64,000 bases of DNA, taken from Granulicella sibirica (GTDB taxonomy: Bacteria > Acidobacteriota > Terriglobia > Terriglobales > Acidobacteriaceae). The stretch is from contig NZ_RDSM01000001.1 of NCBI RefSeq assembly GCF_004115155.1, positions 434,001-498,000 of the forward strand. Reading direction: 5' to 3'. Under the pieces are notes generated by a model. That model saw only the letters and a list, made by a program, of their open reading frames with translations, was not told where the DNA came from and ran no database searches. Within the stretch, counting starts at the first letter, position 1. The number at the start of each line of letters is the position of its first letter. This document shows positions 46,170 through 57,106 of this stretch, piece by piece. The position numbers were made by a program, and so were the translations under genes.

Positions 46170-46370
46170 ATGGAAGCAAAGACACCGGCCACAAGCCCCC
46201 CAGATCGCCCACCACCCCTGAACATCATCGAAGCCGAGAGGTTCTATCGCGGTCTGCTCATCACCTTCGAGAGCGGGGAGATCGCGTTCTACTCGGCTGA
46301 CCTGCTCTATCGAAACTTGCCGAACGCCACTGCATTCGACCCCACCAAGAGCTTTTCCCGCCCTACCTGA
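46170..46370 (+). CDS. Small conserved protein, YSA-motif paralogue 1
   Basis: A 66-residue cytosolic protein from ATG 46170 with AAGGTGG upstream. A proline-rich start is followed by ERFYRGLLITFESGEIAFYS and ADLLYRNLPNATAF. The central strand-turn-strand GLLITFESGEIAFYSADLL matches the 56-residue minus-strand protein at 46858-47028. No function is known. It lies 58 bp upstream of the KH-domain gene. Confidence 0.65.
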   Translation: MEAKTPATSPPDRPPPLNIIEAERFYRGLLITFESGEIAFYSADLLYRNLPNATAFDPTKSFSRPT

Positions 46371-46428
46371 TCCTCATTTGAAGGCCGGCGCAAGTCGGAA
46401 TCCAAATCTTTCCTCAGGAGCTCGAACT

Positions 46429-46785
46429 ATGCCTCAAGCCGCCGCATCCCGCCAACAGACGAAGTCACTTTCTGAAGCTGAGCGGCGTCAGGTCTTGCTT
46501 GAAGCAAGGACTCTGATCCTCTACATCGCAGACCACGTTCTTCAACAGCCGACGGATCTAACCCTGACCACCGTCGAGACACCAAACGAACTCATGGTGC
46601 AGTTGAAGATCGCACCGGACGAGGTCTCCCGGGTCGTGGGAAAGCACGGCAGGCTCATCCGCGCCATACGAACCATCCTGGCCGCGATGAGTGCAAAAAC
46701 CGGTGCCAGGATCACCCTCGACCTGATCGGCTACCTGGAGGAACCGGCCTCCGTCACCCCACCCCACGCCCGGGCCACCCTTTGA
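46429..46785 (+). CDS. KH-domain RNA-binding protein (KhpA/YlqC-like)
   Basis: A 118-residue RNA-binding protein from ATG 46429, with AGGAG nine bases upstream. The KH core (about 55-105) has the GxxG loop in SRVVGKHGRLIRAIRTILAA. The N-terminal helix carries RRQVLLEARTLILYIADHVL. It resembles KhpA (UPF0109), which usually lies between rpsP and rimM; here it stands alone beside a small conserved gene. Confidence 0.85.
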   Translation: MPQAAASRQQTKSLSEAERRQVLLEARTLILYIADHVLQQPTDLTLTTVETPNELMVQLKIAPDEVSRVVGKHGRLIRAIRTILAAMSAKTGARITLDLIGYLEEPASVTPPHARATL

Positions 46786-46857
46786 CGCAGAGTTGGTACC
46801 GCCCCGGCCGAGTTGCATGTCGCGCGACGCATGTTCTGTGCCCGACGCAGCGCCGCT

Positions 46858-47028
46858 TCAGGCCTCAATCCCATCGACGTCTTTATCGAAGAGCTCCTTG
46901 GCCTCAAGAAAAACGCGAGAGAGAAGCTCCGCCGAGTACAACCCGATCCTTCCATCGTCGAATGCGATGATCACTCCGCCGTCGAGTGGCTCCGCAGACG
47001 CGATGTGCGGTTTGGAATCAGGATTCAT
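46858..47028 (-). CDS. Small conserved protein, YSA-motif paralogue 2
   Basis: A 56-codon frame from ATG 47026-47028 to TGA 46858-46860. The product reads MNPDSKPHIASAEPLDGG, then VIIAFDDGRIGLYSAELLSR, then a charged helix FLEAKELFDKDVDGIEA. It shares G-[LV]-[LI]-I-x-F-[ED]-x-G-x-I-x-x-YSA-[DE]-LL with the protein at 46170. No strong ribosome-binding site is visible, but the similarity to the neighbour supports it as a real gene. Confidence 0.6.
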   Translation of the reverse strand: MNPDSKPHIASAEPLDGGVIIAFDDGRIGLYSAELLSRVFLEAKELFDKDVDGIEA

Positions 47029-47142
47029 GGGGAAATCTTAGGAAAAAGCTTCCTCGCGTGTCTGTCCCCCACCCGACCCAATTCCGATTTTCACCGTGCC
47101 ATCTCCATCCTTTCAACCAGCCGCAGATGGTATCCTGTCGAA

Positions 47143-47433
47143 ATGTATGCTGTGTTCGTCATCACCGCGATTCTCCTGTCTGTCGCGCCGATGCACGCCC
47201 ACGCTCTTCTCGCTGCAGTCTCGCCCTCGGGCGTCCCGGCAAGGCATCTGGACACCACCAGCCCAACGGCCCGACGCACCCTCGCCCCATCCACCCGCCT
47301 CGCGCCCCGTCGCGCTCCGGTTCCGTCGCATCTGGCGTCCCGCCCGATAGCCGTCGCCGCGGCCCATCCGTCGCCCACGCCGGTCATGCTCGCCGAAGCC
47401 GCCCCGTTAGCGCACGCCCCTAACGCTCCCTGA
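47143..47433 (+). CDS. Possible small exported Pro/Ala-rich protein
   Basis: A 96-residue frame from ATG 47143 starting with a signal-like segment (MYAVFVITAILLSVAPMHAHA). The remainder is rich in Ala, Pro, Ser, Thr and Arg with no domain. The gene ends 144 bp before secA. The upstream extension of this frame to 46813 runs antisense to the 56-residue gene and is rejected. The signal-like start is the main support. Confidence 0.4.
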   Translation: MYAVFVITAILLSVAPMHAHALLAAVSPSGVPARHLDTTSPTARRTLAPSTRLAPRRAPVPSHLASRPIAVAAAHPSPTPVMLAEAAPLAHAPNAP

Positions 47434-47577
47434 CCCAGCCCTCTTCTGATTCCCCTGGCCAGCCCAGCCCCTCAGCGCCCGCACTCCGTTCGCGCCCCGC
47501 GCCGAAATCATCCAAAAATCTTAATCGCTCCCGATCCCCGCACCCCGTGTAGCGGGTCTCTTGGAAGGAAGTCCCTC

Positions 47578-50676
<3,099 letters not shown>

Positions 50677-50683
50677 CAAGACA

Positions 50684-50727
50684 ATGGTGGATCCTGCATC
50701 TCGCCCCTGAGATTCAGGATCCACCAT
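50684..50727 (+). terminator. Hairpin terminator after secA
   Basis: Inverted repeat ATGGTGGATCCTG/CAGGATCCACCAT (50684-50696 and 50715-50727), extended internally by ATCTC/GAGAT. The stem is very stable but the T-tract is poor, so it may act as a terminator for both convergent genes or as an mRNA-stabilizing end. Confidence 0.65.
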
Positions 50728-50736
50728 CGTTCTGGA

Positions 50737-51474
50737 CTAAAGCTTCACAAAGCCCTGATCCGCGATTTCCCGCTCACCGCTGCGAACATCGCCGATTACA
50801 GGGATGGCGGACGGTCGGAGTCCATAGGCGCCCGCAAAGCGCACCCGAATGAGCCAGAAGATCATCAGCGGAAGCGGAAGCAGGGCCGGAACGATGAGAT
50901 AAATGGATCCGCGGAGCCAAACCGGGAAGACCTGCGGCTGCCCAAGAAAGAAGGAACCGCTCGCGATGAACAATCCAATGCACATCCGCCAAAGATGCCG
51001 GACGATGCGTGGACGGCCGGTGATGCCACCATGCGCGAGCATGCGAATGTCTCCAACAGCGGCAAGCAGAAGGATGCCGCCGAAGATAAAACTCATCGCC
51101 GCGGGTGCGCCATTGTCCGTGCCGGCGGCGGAGGAGACAGCGCGAACGCCAAGCGTCAGAACGCCCGCTGCCGAAGTCAGGCAAAGCACCAGGCCGGACC
51201 AGTCGAGGACTCCGGTTTCATTGCGACGCCGTCCAGCGAGCCACGCGCTTCCAATCAGATAAAAGGTAAGCACCGAGGCGATCACATTGCTTACCTGGGA
51301 CTTGAGGATGGCGAGCCAGAAACCGCTCGTGGCAAGGGTCAACATGCCGAGCGTGAAGACATTCCCCGACACTCGATGCACTCGATCGCCTTTGCGAGCG
51401 ATCATGGCGACGGTGCCGGCAAGAAGGCTCACGGAGCCGCCGAGGATATGAAGGATCAGGAGCGGGAGTCGCAT
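50737..51474 (-). CDS. DUF2306-like multi-pass membrane protein
   Basis: A 245-residue inner-membrane protein with about seven helices. The start MRLPLLILHILGGSVSLLAG and GDRVHRVSGNVFTLGMLTLA, with histidines at both positions, match DUF2306-type proteins. Another conserved segment is RPRIVRHLWRMCIGLFIASG. The paired histidines may bind heme, but this is inference. It converges on secA and is divergent from the rhodanese gene. Confidence 0.75.
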   Translation of the reverse strand: MRLPLLILHILGGSVSLLAGTVAMIARKGDRVHRVSGNVFTLGMLTLATSGFWLAILKSQVSNVIASVLTFYLIGSAWLAGRRRNETGVLDWSGLVLCLTSAAGVLTLGVRAVSSAAGTDNGAPAAMSFIFGGILLLAAVGDIRMLAHGGITGRPRIVRHLWRMCIGLFIASGSFFLGQPQVFPVWLRGSIYLIVPALLPLPLMIFWLIRVRFAGAYGLRPSAIPVIGDVRSGEREIADQGFVKL

Positions 51475-51586
51475 GCCTGTACGACCTTTCGAACCTCACC
51501 GATTACACGGGATGCACGGGATACGCGAACCCTGGAAAATAAGTTCCACGAACCGCCAAGAGCTCAGCCCTGTATCCTGAACCTGT

Positions 51587-51913
51587 ATGCTCAACCCCGA
51601 AATCACCGCTCAGGCCGCCGCAGAACTCCTCAAGCAACCCAACGCGCCCGTACTCGTCGACGTCCGCGAAAAGTGGGAGTTCGACACAGCCCATATCGAA
51701 AACTCCCTTCTCATGCCCATGGGCGAGGTCCCAGCCCGTGCCAACAACGAACTCGATCCTGACGAGCCCATCCTCGTCGTCTGCCACCACGGAGCCCGCT
51801 CCCTGAACGTCACCATGTGGCTTCGCCAGCAAGGCTTTGAGAACGCCCAATCACTGGCCGGCGGCATAGACGCCTGGTCCCGTACCATCGACCCAACCGT
51901 CCCTCGCTACTAA
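51587..51913 (+). CDS. Single-domain rhodanese sulfurtransferase
   Basis: A 108-residue cytosolic protein. The rhodanese fold is evident from VLVDVREKWEFDTAHIENSL, the active-site cysteine loop VVCHHGARS and the C-terminal LAGGIDAWSR. It probably carries persulfide sulfur for thiosulfate or cofactor metabolism. It resembles GlpE/PspE-sized proteins. The composite intergenic element starts about 46 bp after its stop. Confidence 0.92.
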   Translation: MLNPEITAQAAAELLKQPNAPVLVDVREKWEFDTAHIENSLLMPMGEVPARANNELDPDEPILVVCHHGARSLNVTMWLRQQGFENAQSLAGGIDAWSRTIDPTVPRY

Positions 51914-51958
51914 CCACCAAATTGCGATCCCATTCACTACCTTCCTGACGGCTTATGG

Positions 51959-52246
51959 GCGGGTACCCCCCTCCCCATTGCCCGCGTCCAAGTCTTTCGC
52001 TTTCATAGACTTAAGGGAAGGTTGTCCATGTAAATATAAGATAATACATGACTTGCCCGCAAATATCAGATACCAAATAACTTAGCTCACGTCTTCCACG
52101 AAAAAGAGGTCCAAGGCACCTGAGCCTGGACCTCTTTTCTTCTTTGCTTCCAGTGTATCAAGCTGACCGAAACTAAATGGACAGCGACTTTTCGCTTTGG
52201 AATGTGTGAGATGCGTTGCCCGGGGGCTTGACATGCGTTTTTGCTG
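51959..52246 (+). repeat. Composite 3' intergenic element, copy 2
   Basis: Reads GGGTAC, a 6-C tract, TCCCCATTGCCCGCGTCCAA, GTCTTTCGCTTT, then an AT-rich stretch, a hairpin terminator (52102-52138) and the exact tail CTTGACATGCGTTTTTGC (52227-52244). It lies between the rhodanese gene and the 3' end of the TonB receptor gene and has the same orientation relative to the rhodanese gene as copy 1 has relative to the DsbA gene. Head-to-tail distance is 265 bases. Confidence 0.8.
52102..52138 (+). terminator. Intrinsic terminator inside element copy 2
   Basis: Stem AAAAGAGGTCCA/TGGACCTCTTTT (52102-52113 and 52127-52138), extended by GGC/GCC past a bulged A, with a six-base loop and followed by T-rich CTTCTTTG. 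Different in sequence from the hairpin in copy 1 but at a similar place in the element (about 140 versus 150 bases from the head). Confidence 0.85.
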
Positions 52247-52317
52247 AGGAAAATGACGAAAGAAAGTTTGGGGACACGTTGTCGGAAGGCAGTGTGAGGA
52301 TGCGGGGCCTTAATGCA

Positions 52318-52342
52318 GAAAAGCCCGGCACGAAGCCGGGCT
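52318..52342 (-). terminator. Intrinsic terminator of the TonB receptor gene
   Basis: On the minus strand AGCCCGGC-TTCGT-GCCGGGCT is followed by TTTC, 23 bases past the receptor stop. The 8-bp GC-rich stem and short T-run fit a standard terminator. Confidence 0.75.
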
Positions 52343-52364
52343 CTCTTCTGGTTGGCGTTGATGT

Positions 52365-55300
52365 TTAGAACACGTACTTCGCCGAGAGCTGCAGCTGACG
52401 AGCCTGCGAGCGCGAAGAGGTGATCTGTCCGAAGGTTGAGGACTGGGTGTTGTTGGTCGGGTTGCCGAGCGAGGTGATGTTGAAGACGTTCGCCGCATCC
52501 GCCCGGAAGCTGACATGCTGGCCTTCGGTGATGGCAAAGTCCTTGAAGACCGAGGCGTTGGCAGCCTGGTAACCAGGAGCGCGCTCCGAATCCACACCGG
52601 CGTTGCCGAACGTACCAGCAGCCGGCTGGGAGTAGGCGCACGAGCCGTTGTCCACGGCGCCGCAAGGCTGAGCCGATGGGTCGGTACCGAACCACCGGTT
52701 CGCCGTGCGATTCGTGATCTTCATCGCGCGAAGGTGATTCGCGCGCTCCGAGTTGTTCTTCGAATCGCTCACGTTGGTAGCGCTCATGTTGACCGGGAAG
52801 CCCGAGTACACAAGAGCCGTCATCGCGACATGCCATCCGCCGACCACTTCATCGAGAACACGATTCATGTTTCCGAAGTACATCTGTCCACGCCCAACTG
52901 GAAGCGTGTAGTTCATGTGCCCGTTCAGGTTGTGGCGGATGTCCTGCGCCGTTGGGCCGTATTCGGAGTGGTTGTCGTAGAAGTTCTGTGCATAAGCAGA
53001 CTGACCATTGATGCCCTGTGCTCCGAAGAAGCCGGTGCTGTTGGTCAGAGCCTTGGCGTAGGTGTAGTTGGCGGTGAGTTCCAGACCTTTGCTGAGTCGC
53101 TGGCGATAGGTGGTCTGGAGGCTGTTGTAGTTCTCCATGGCGTTCGAGTTCGTGAAGACAACCGAACCGCCCTGTCCTACGAGGTTGGCGTAAGGGGTGG
53201 GGCAGGCAGCCGTACCGGCAGCGGTCGTCGGATCGGTCGCCACGCCATTGACGAAGCATCCAGTCGGCAGCGAGTTTCCGGCGCCGGCTGTGACGAGGTG
53301 AGCACCGGTCTGGCCAAGGTATCCAAACACAATGGATGCCGAGTTGCTGACCTGATACTCAGCCGTGAGGTTGAACTCCTGCAGGAACATGGGCTTGATG
53401 TTCACGTCCCATGCGCGGATAGTCGTGGTGCAAGGCGTGGTGCTGGTTGTGATGTCGCAGCTGGTGTTGGTCGTTCCGAAGGCCTGGCTGGTGTTGAACG
53501 GAGCACCGGCGCTGGTTGCGGAAGGAATCGCGGCGGTCGCGGTGAAGGCGTTCTGGAAGGGATAGTTGAAGTTCAGGCGAAGATTGGCGCCGGTGCCTTC
53601 AAAGTAGGTGGTGACGCCGTAGCCGCCGCGCAGCACGGTCTTGGGCGAGGGGTTCCAAGCGAATCCAACACGTGGCATGAAGTTCGTCCACACGCCATTG
53701 AAGAGAGCGCGGCTGTTGCCGTTCTGACCGGCAAGCACAACCTTCTTCGTCGTGACGTTGATGTTGGCCTGCTTGTTGTTGACCTCATAGATGGGCTCGT
53801 CGTACTCCCAGCGCAGACCGAGGTTGAGGGTGAAAGACGGAGTCACCTTGTAGTCGTCCTGAGCAAAGGCCGAGGTACGATACTGCCGCTGACCGGCCGG
53901 TCCAGTGACGCCACCGATGGCGCGCGTGTAGATCCGGTTGAGGTTGAAGTCGGCCAGGGAGAAGCCGCCGGTCGTGCCGTTCAGGGCGGAGAACTGCCCG
54001 CTGTAGTCGTAGTGCCCCTCAGCGCCGTCATTACCGGGATAGAACGTGTTCTGCTGGTACCGAAGGCTCTGGAAGCCAGCCTTGATGGTGTGGCGATCCA
54101 ACTGGTAGGTCACCGTGTCCGTGTAGCTGAAGGTATTGTCAATGTAGTTGGTGCCGGTGGAGGAGTTGCCCAGCGTGGACAGGCCCCCGGTGTTGCTGCC
54201 GGTGAAGCTCTGTGCGATGAACCCGGGCTGCGCCTGCGTGATGCCAGGAACGCCGATGATCGAGTCTCCGTTCAGACCGAAGTTGCCCGTCGAGTCGGTG
54301 GTGTTGGCACCAAGCTGGACAACGCGCGAGAACCCGAGGTTCAGGTCGTTGGTGAGCCGCGGTGTGAATACGCGGACGTAGTCAAACGAGAAGCTCTGGA
54401 AGGGATCGCTGGTGACGCCCGGGAAGCTGATCGCAAGCACGGGGGTTGAGAAGTCTCCCGCCAGGCCGTGCGAGTAGCTTCCGGAGAAGGTGTCCTTCGG
54501 AGACAAGGTGTAGTTCACCTTCACGTCGAACTGGTTGTTGTACCGGTTCTCCTTGTTGGGTCCCTGGAAGTTGTTCTGGGTCGCTGTGCCGGGCAAAGGC
54601 GCGTGGTTCGGCAGCGGGTAGTACTGCGGATGCGAATACAGGTACTGCGCCACGGGGTTGGTTGGAGCGCCGAGCTGGTTATTTACGTAAGCCGGTTGGC
54701 CTGCGGCCTGGGTGTTGTAAAGCTGGATCGCCTTATTCGCTCCGTAGACGTTCGGATCGAGCAACGCGCTGAAGTCGCCATTGCGCATCGCCTGGGTGGC
54801 GACTGACGCGGTTCCGATACCGGCCGAGTGGAAACGGATGCCTTCGTAGTCCATAAAGAAGAAGAGCTTGTCCTTGATGATGGGGCCGCCAAGGGTGCCA
54901 CCAAAAGAGGACTGGGTGTAGGGCGTGATCGGTGTGAAAGCCGAGCCAGCTGCCACGTGCTTATTGGAGTACGTGTTGGCATCCATGTTGTAGTTCGACA
55001 GGTAGAAGAATGCGCTGCCGTGGAACTTATTGGTGCCGCTCTTGAGGAGCGTGATCACCTGGCCGCCGCCGACGTTGCCGAATTCGGCGTTCGCGTTCGA
55101 AGAGATGACGCGCATCTGGCCGATCGCATCCGGGCTGGGGTTATAGCCGAGCTGGTTGTTGATGGTCTCGTTGATGTCGATGCCTTCGAGCAGGAAGTTG
55201 TTCGCTTCCTGCCGGTTCCCGTTCTGGGAGGCAAGCGTTCCGTTTCCGTTGCGTTCGACGGTTGCCGAGCTGCTGGTAAATCCTGCAGGGTTGCCGGTGA

Positions 55301-55793
55301 CCGCACCCGGGACGAAGAGGGTGAGTTCGGTGAAGTTGCGGCCGACGAGGGGGATGGCGGCGATGGCGGTAGCATCGAGCGTCGTGCCGAGGGTCGGGTT
55401 CTCGGTGTTCAGGAGGGGAGCGACTTCGCTGCTGACCGATACCTGGCTGGTGGAACCTTCAACACCGAGCTTGGCGTCGAGCTTCGCTTCCTGGCCGGTC
55501 TCGAGGGTGAAGGGTCCAAGCGTCTGGGTGGCGAAGCCGGGAGCCTCGATCATCAGCTTATACTGTCCGATCTGCAGGTTCCGCAGAACGTACACGCCCT
55601 CCTTGGTGGTGGGCGTGGATGCCGCGACGTTGGTCGCGACGTTGATGGCCGTCACCTTTGCATTGGGCAGGACTGCGCCCGAAGAATCGGTCACCGTGCC
55701 GTTCACACCGGCGGTGATCGTTTGAGCGCCTGCAGCCAGGGTACAAGCCACACTCAGCGCTAACGGTACTGTGAGGTAATTTCTTCTGAACAC
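52365..55793 (-). CDS. Oar-like TonB-dependent outer-membrane receptor
   Basis: An 1142-residue outer-membrane protein starting at GTG 55791-55793 with GGAGG close upstream. A signal peptide (to about residue 23) is followed by a carboxypeptidase-regulatory-like domain (about 25-115, GVNGTVTDSSGAVLPNAKVT). The plug (about 125-250, ALVNxx-type VGRNFTELTLFVPG and GGQVITLLKSGTNKFHGSAF) precedes a long beta barrel and a terminal aromatic strand ending LQLSAKYVF. This Oar type is strongly expanded in Acidobacteria and is thought to import oligosaccharides or peptides. No inner-membrane partner is adjacent. It ends in its own terminator. Confidence 0.94.
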   Translation of the reverse strand: MFRRNYLTVPLALSVACTLAAGAQTITAGVNGTVTDSSGAVLPNAKVTAINVATNVAASTPTTKEGVYVLRNLQIGQYKLMIEAPGFATQTLGPFTLETGQEAKLDAKLGVEGSTSQVSVSSEVAPLLNTENPTLGTTLDATAIAAIPLVGRNFTELTLFVPGAVTGNPAGFTSSSATVERNGNGTLASQNGNRQEANNFLLEGIDINETINNQLGYNPSPDAIGQMRVISSNANAEFGNVGGGQVITLLKSGTNKFHGSAFFYLSNYNMDANTYSNKHVAAGSAFTPITPYTQSSFGGTLGGPIIKDKLFFFMDYEGIRFHSAGIGTASVATQAMRNGDFSALLDPNVYGANKAIQLYNTQAAGQPAYVNNQLGAPTNPVAQYLYSHPQYYPLPNHAPLPGTATQNNFQGPNKENRYNNQFDVKVNYTLSPKDTFSGSYSHGLAGDFSTPVLAISFPGVTSDPFQSFSFDYVRVFTPRLTNDLNLGFSRVVQLGANTTDSTGNFGLNGDSIIGVPGITQAQPGFIAQSFTGSNTGGLSTLGNSSTGTNYIDNTFSYTDTVTYQLDRHTIKAGFQSLRYQQNTFYPGNDGAEGHYDYSGQFSALNGTTGGFSLADFNLNRIYTRAIGGVTGPAGQRQYRTSAFAQDDYKVTPSFTLNLGLRWEYDEPIYEVNNKQANINVTTKKVVLAGQNGNSRALFNGVWTNFMPRVGFAWNPSPKTVLRGGYGVTTYFEGTGANLRLNFNYPFQNAFTATAAIPSATSAGAPFNTSQAFGTTNTSCDITTSTTPCTTTIRAWDVNIKPMFLQEFNLTAEYQVSNSASIVFGYLGQTGAHLVTAGAGNSLPTGCFVNGVATDPTTAAGTAACPTPYANLVGQGGSVVFTNSNAMENYNSLQTTYRQRLSKGLELTANYTYAKALTNSTGFFGAQGINGQSAYAQNFYDNHSEYGPTAQDIRHNLNGHMNYTLPVGRGQMYFGNMNRVLDEVVGGWHVAMTALVYSGFPVNMSATNVSDSKNNSERANHLRAMKITNRTANRWFGTDPSAQPCGAVDNGSCAYSQPAAGTFGNAGVDSERAPGYQAANASVFKDFAITEGQHVSFRADAANVFNITSLGNPTNNTQSSTFGQITSSRSQARQLQLSAKYVF

Positions 55794-56106
55794 GTTGCCT
55801 CCAAAAAGTTCTCGACCAAACCAATAAATAGACTCAGGAGCCTGACCTGGATTCTCTGAGCAAGTTGTGCGGGGTACGCTTGAAAGTAAATTTAGCTCAC
55901 ATCGAGCGTCAAATAAGAACTTTCTGCAAACAAATTTGACAGGACGTGAGATTCTTAAGCAGACTTAGGTCAATAGTCCTAAATTGGTGGTGTGCAAGGG
56001 GCTGAACGCGAAATTCCGCCGTTCGTGGAGCGGTGAAAGCGGCAGATTCGCTGTCCGCGCACACCGTGCTCGCGGCCACAGTAGAAGCGACCTACCCGAA
56101 ACGCAC
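55794..56106. other. Divergent intergenic region
   Basis: 313 bases between the TonB receptor start and the HEAT-repeat gene start. It is AT-richer than the genes and must hold both promoters. A TTGACG is present on the minus strand near 55914, but no good -10 follows at the right distance. The GGAGG of the receptor lies at its left edge. No gene seen. Confidence 0.4.
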
Positions 56107-57063
56107 ATGCCTCCCAAGCGCTCCTTCGACGCCGAACTGGCCACCCTCGAAACCCTCCGCGACGCCACCCCCGAAGCCGCCGAGGCTGGGTTAGTCAAAG
56201 CCCTCACCAATCGCAACAACTTCATCGTCGCCAAAGCCGCCACCCTCGCTCAGAACCACCACCTCGCAAGCCTCACCCCGGCGCTCGCCGAAGCGTTCCA
56301 CCGCTTCCTCGATTCCAAGTCCGACCCTCAATGCTGGGCGAAGATCGCCATCGCCAAAGCCCTCGCCGCCTTCGAGTACCAATCTCCAGAGATCTTCCTC
56401 ACCGGGATGCGTCACGTCCAGCTAGAACCCGTTTGGGGAGGAGTCGAAGACACCGCCGGCCCACTGCGCGGGACGTGTGCCCTGGCCCTTGTCCAATGCC
56501 GAACGCTCAACAATCACACCCTGCTCACTCATCTCACCCCCCTCTTCGCCGACAAGGAGCTCTCCGTCCGCGTCAACGCCGCGCGCGCCGTCGAGCAGGT
56601 TGGCACCGACTCCGCCTCGCTCCTCCTCCGTTTCCACGCCGAACTTATCTCCCTCGTTCCTTCCCTGCGAGCCCACCTCGGTTCTGAAACACCCGAACTT
56701 TTCGGGGCCTGCTACTCGGGCGTCCTCTCGCTTGACGGGCCGGCCGCCCTGCCCTGGGCGGCGCAGTTCCTTCTCCCCGAAGACGATGCTTCCGCCGAGG
56801 CCGCGATGGCCATAGCCCAGACCCAGACCCCCGAATGCTTTCCCATCCTGAAAGCCGCCGCACAGCGAGCCCGTGACCCATGGTTCCGGCAGTGCGTCCT
56901 CTCCGCCATCGCGCTCAGCCGCCAGCAGGAGGGTACCGCCTATCTCCTGCACCTCATCGCCGAAGACACCCACGCCGCCGAAGCGCAGGAAGCCCTGTGC
57001 CGCTCCGCCCCGAGTGCGGAAACCCGCGCCCGTCTCGGGGAACTCGGACGTCCCTGCTCCTGA
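56107..57063 (+). CDS. HEAT-repeat protein
   Basis: A 318-residue soluble alpha-solenoid protein from MPPKRSFDAE (56107). Repeats of about 35-40 residues recur, such as NRNNFIVAKAATLAQNHHL, DKELSVRVNAARAVEQVG and EGTAYLLHLIAEDTHAAEAQ. Repeats like these mediate protein-protein contacts. There is no signal peptide or catalytic motif. It lies 43 bp upstream of an M28 peptidase gene and may be in one transcript. Confidence 0.8.
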   Translation: MPPKRSFDAELATLETLRDATPEAAEAGLVKALTNRNNFIVAKAATLAQNHHLASLTPALAEAFHRFLDSKSDPQCWAKIAIAKALAAFEYQSPEIFLTGMRHVQLEPVWGGVEDTAGPLRGTCALALVQCRTLNNHTLLTHLTPLFADKELSVRVNAARAVEQVGTDSASLLLRFHAELISLVPSLRAHLGSETPELFGACYSGVLSLDGPAALPWAAQFLLPEDDASAEAAMAIAQTQTPECFPILKAAAQRARDPWFRQCVLSAIALSRQQEGTAYLLHLIAEDTHAAEAQEALCRSAPSAETRARLGELGRPCS

Positions 57064-57106
57064 CCGCGTGCTATCGTCGGAAAACACCAGCCCTGGAGCC
57101 GAACCG

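Noticed and set aside
46813..47142. Upstream extension of the small exported protein frame
   Set aside because: It lies opposite the 56-residue paralogue gene and precedes the signal-like methionine at 47143.
52515..54449. 644-codon plus-strand open frame
   Set aside because: It runs antisense through the TonB receptor gene, has a composition expected from the mirror of a GC-biased codon pattern, and matches no known protein.
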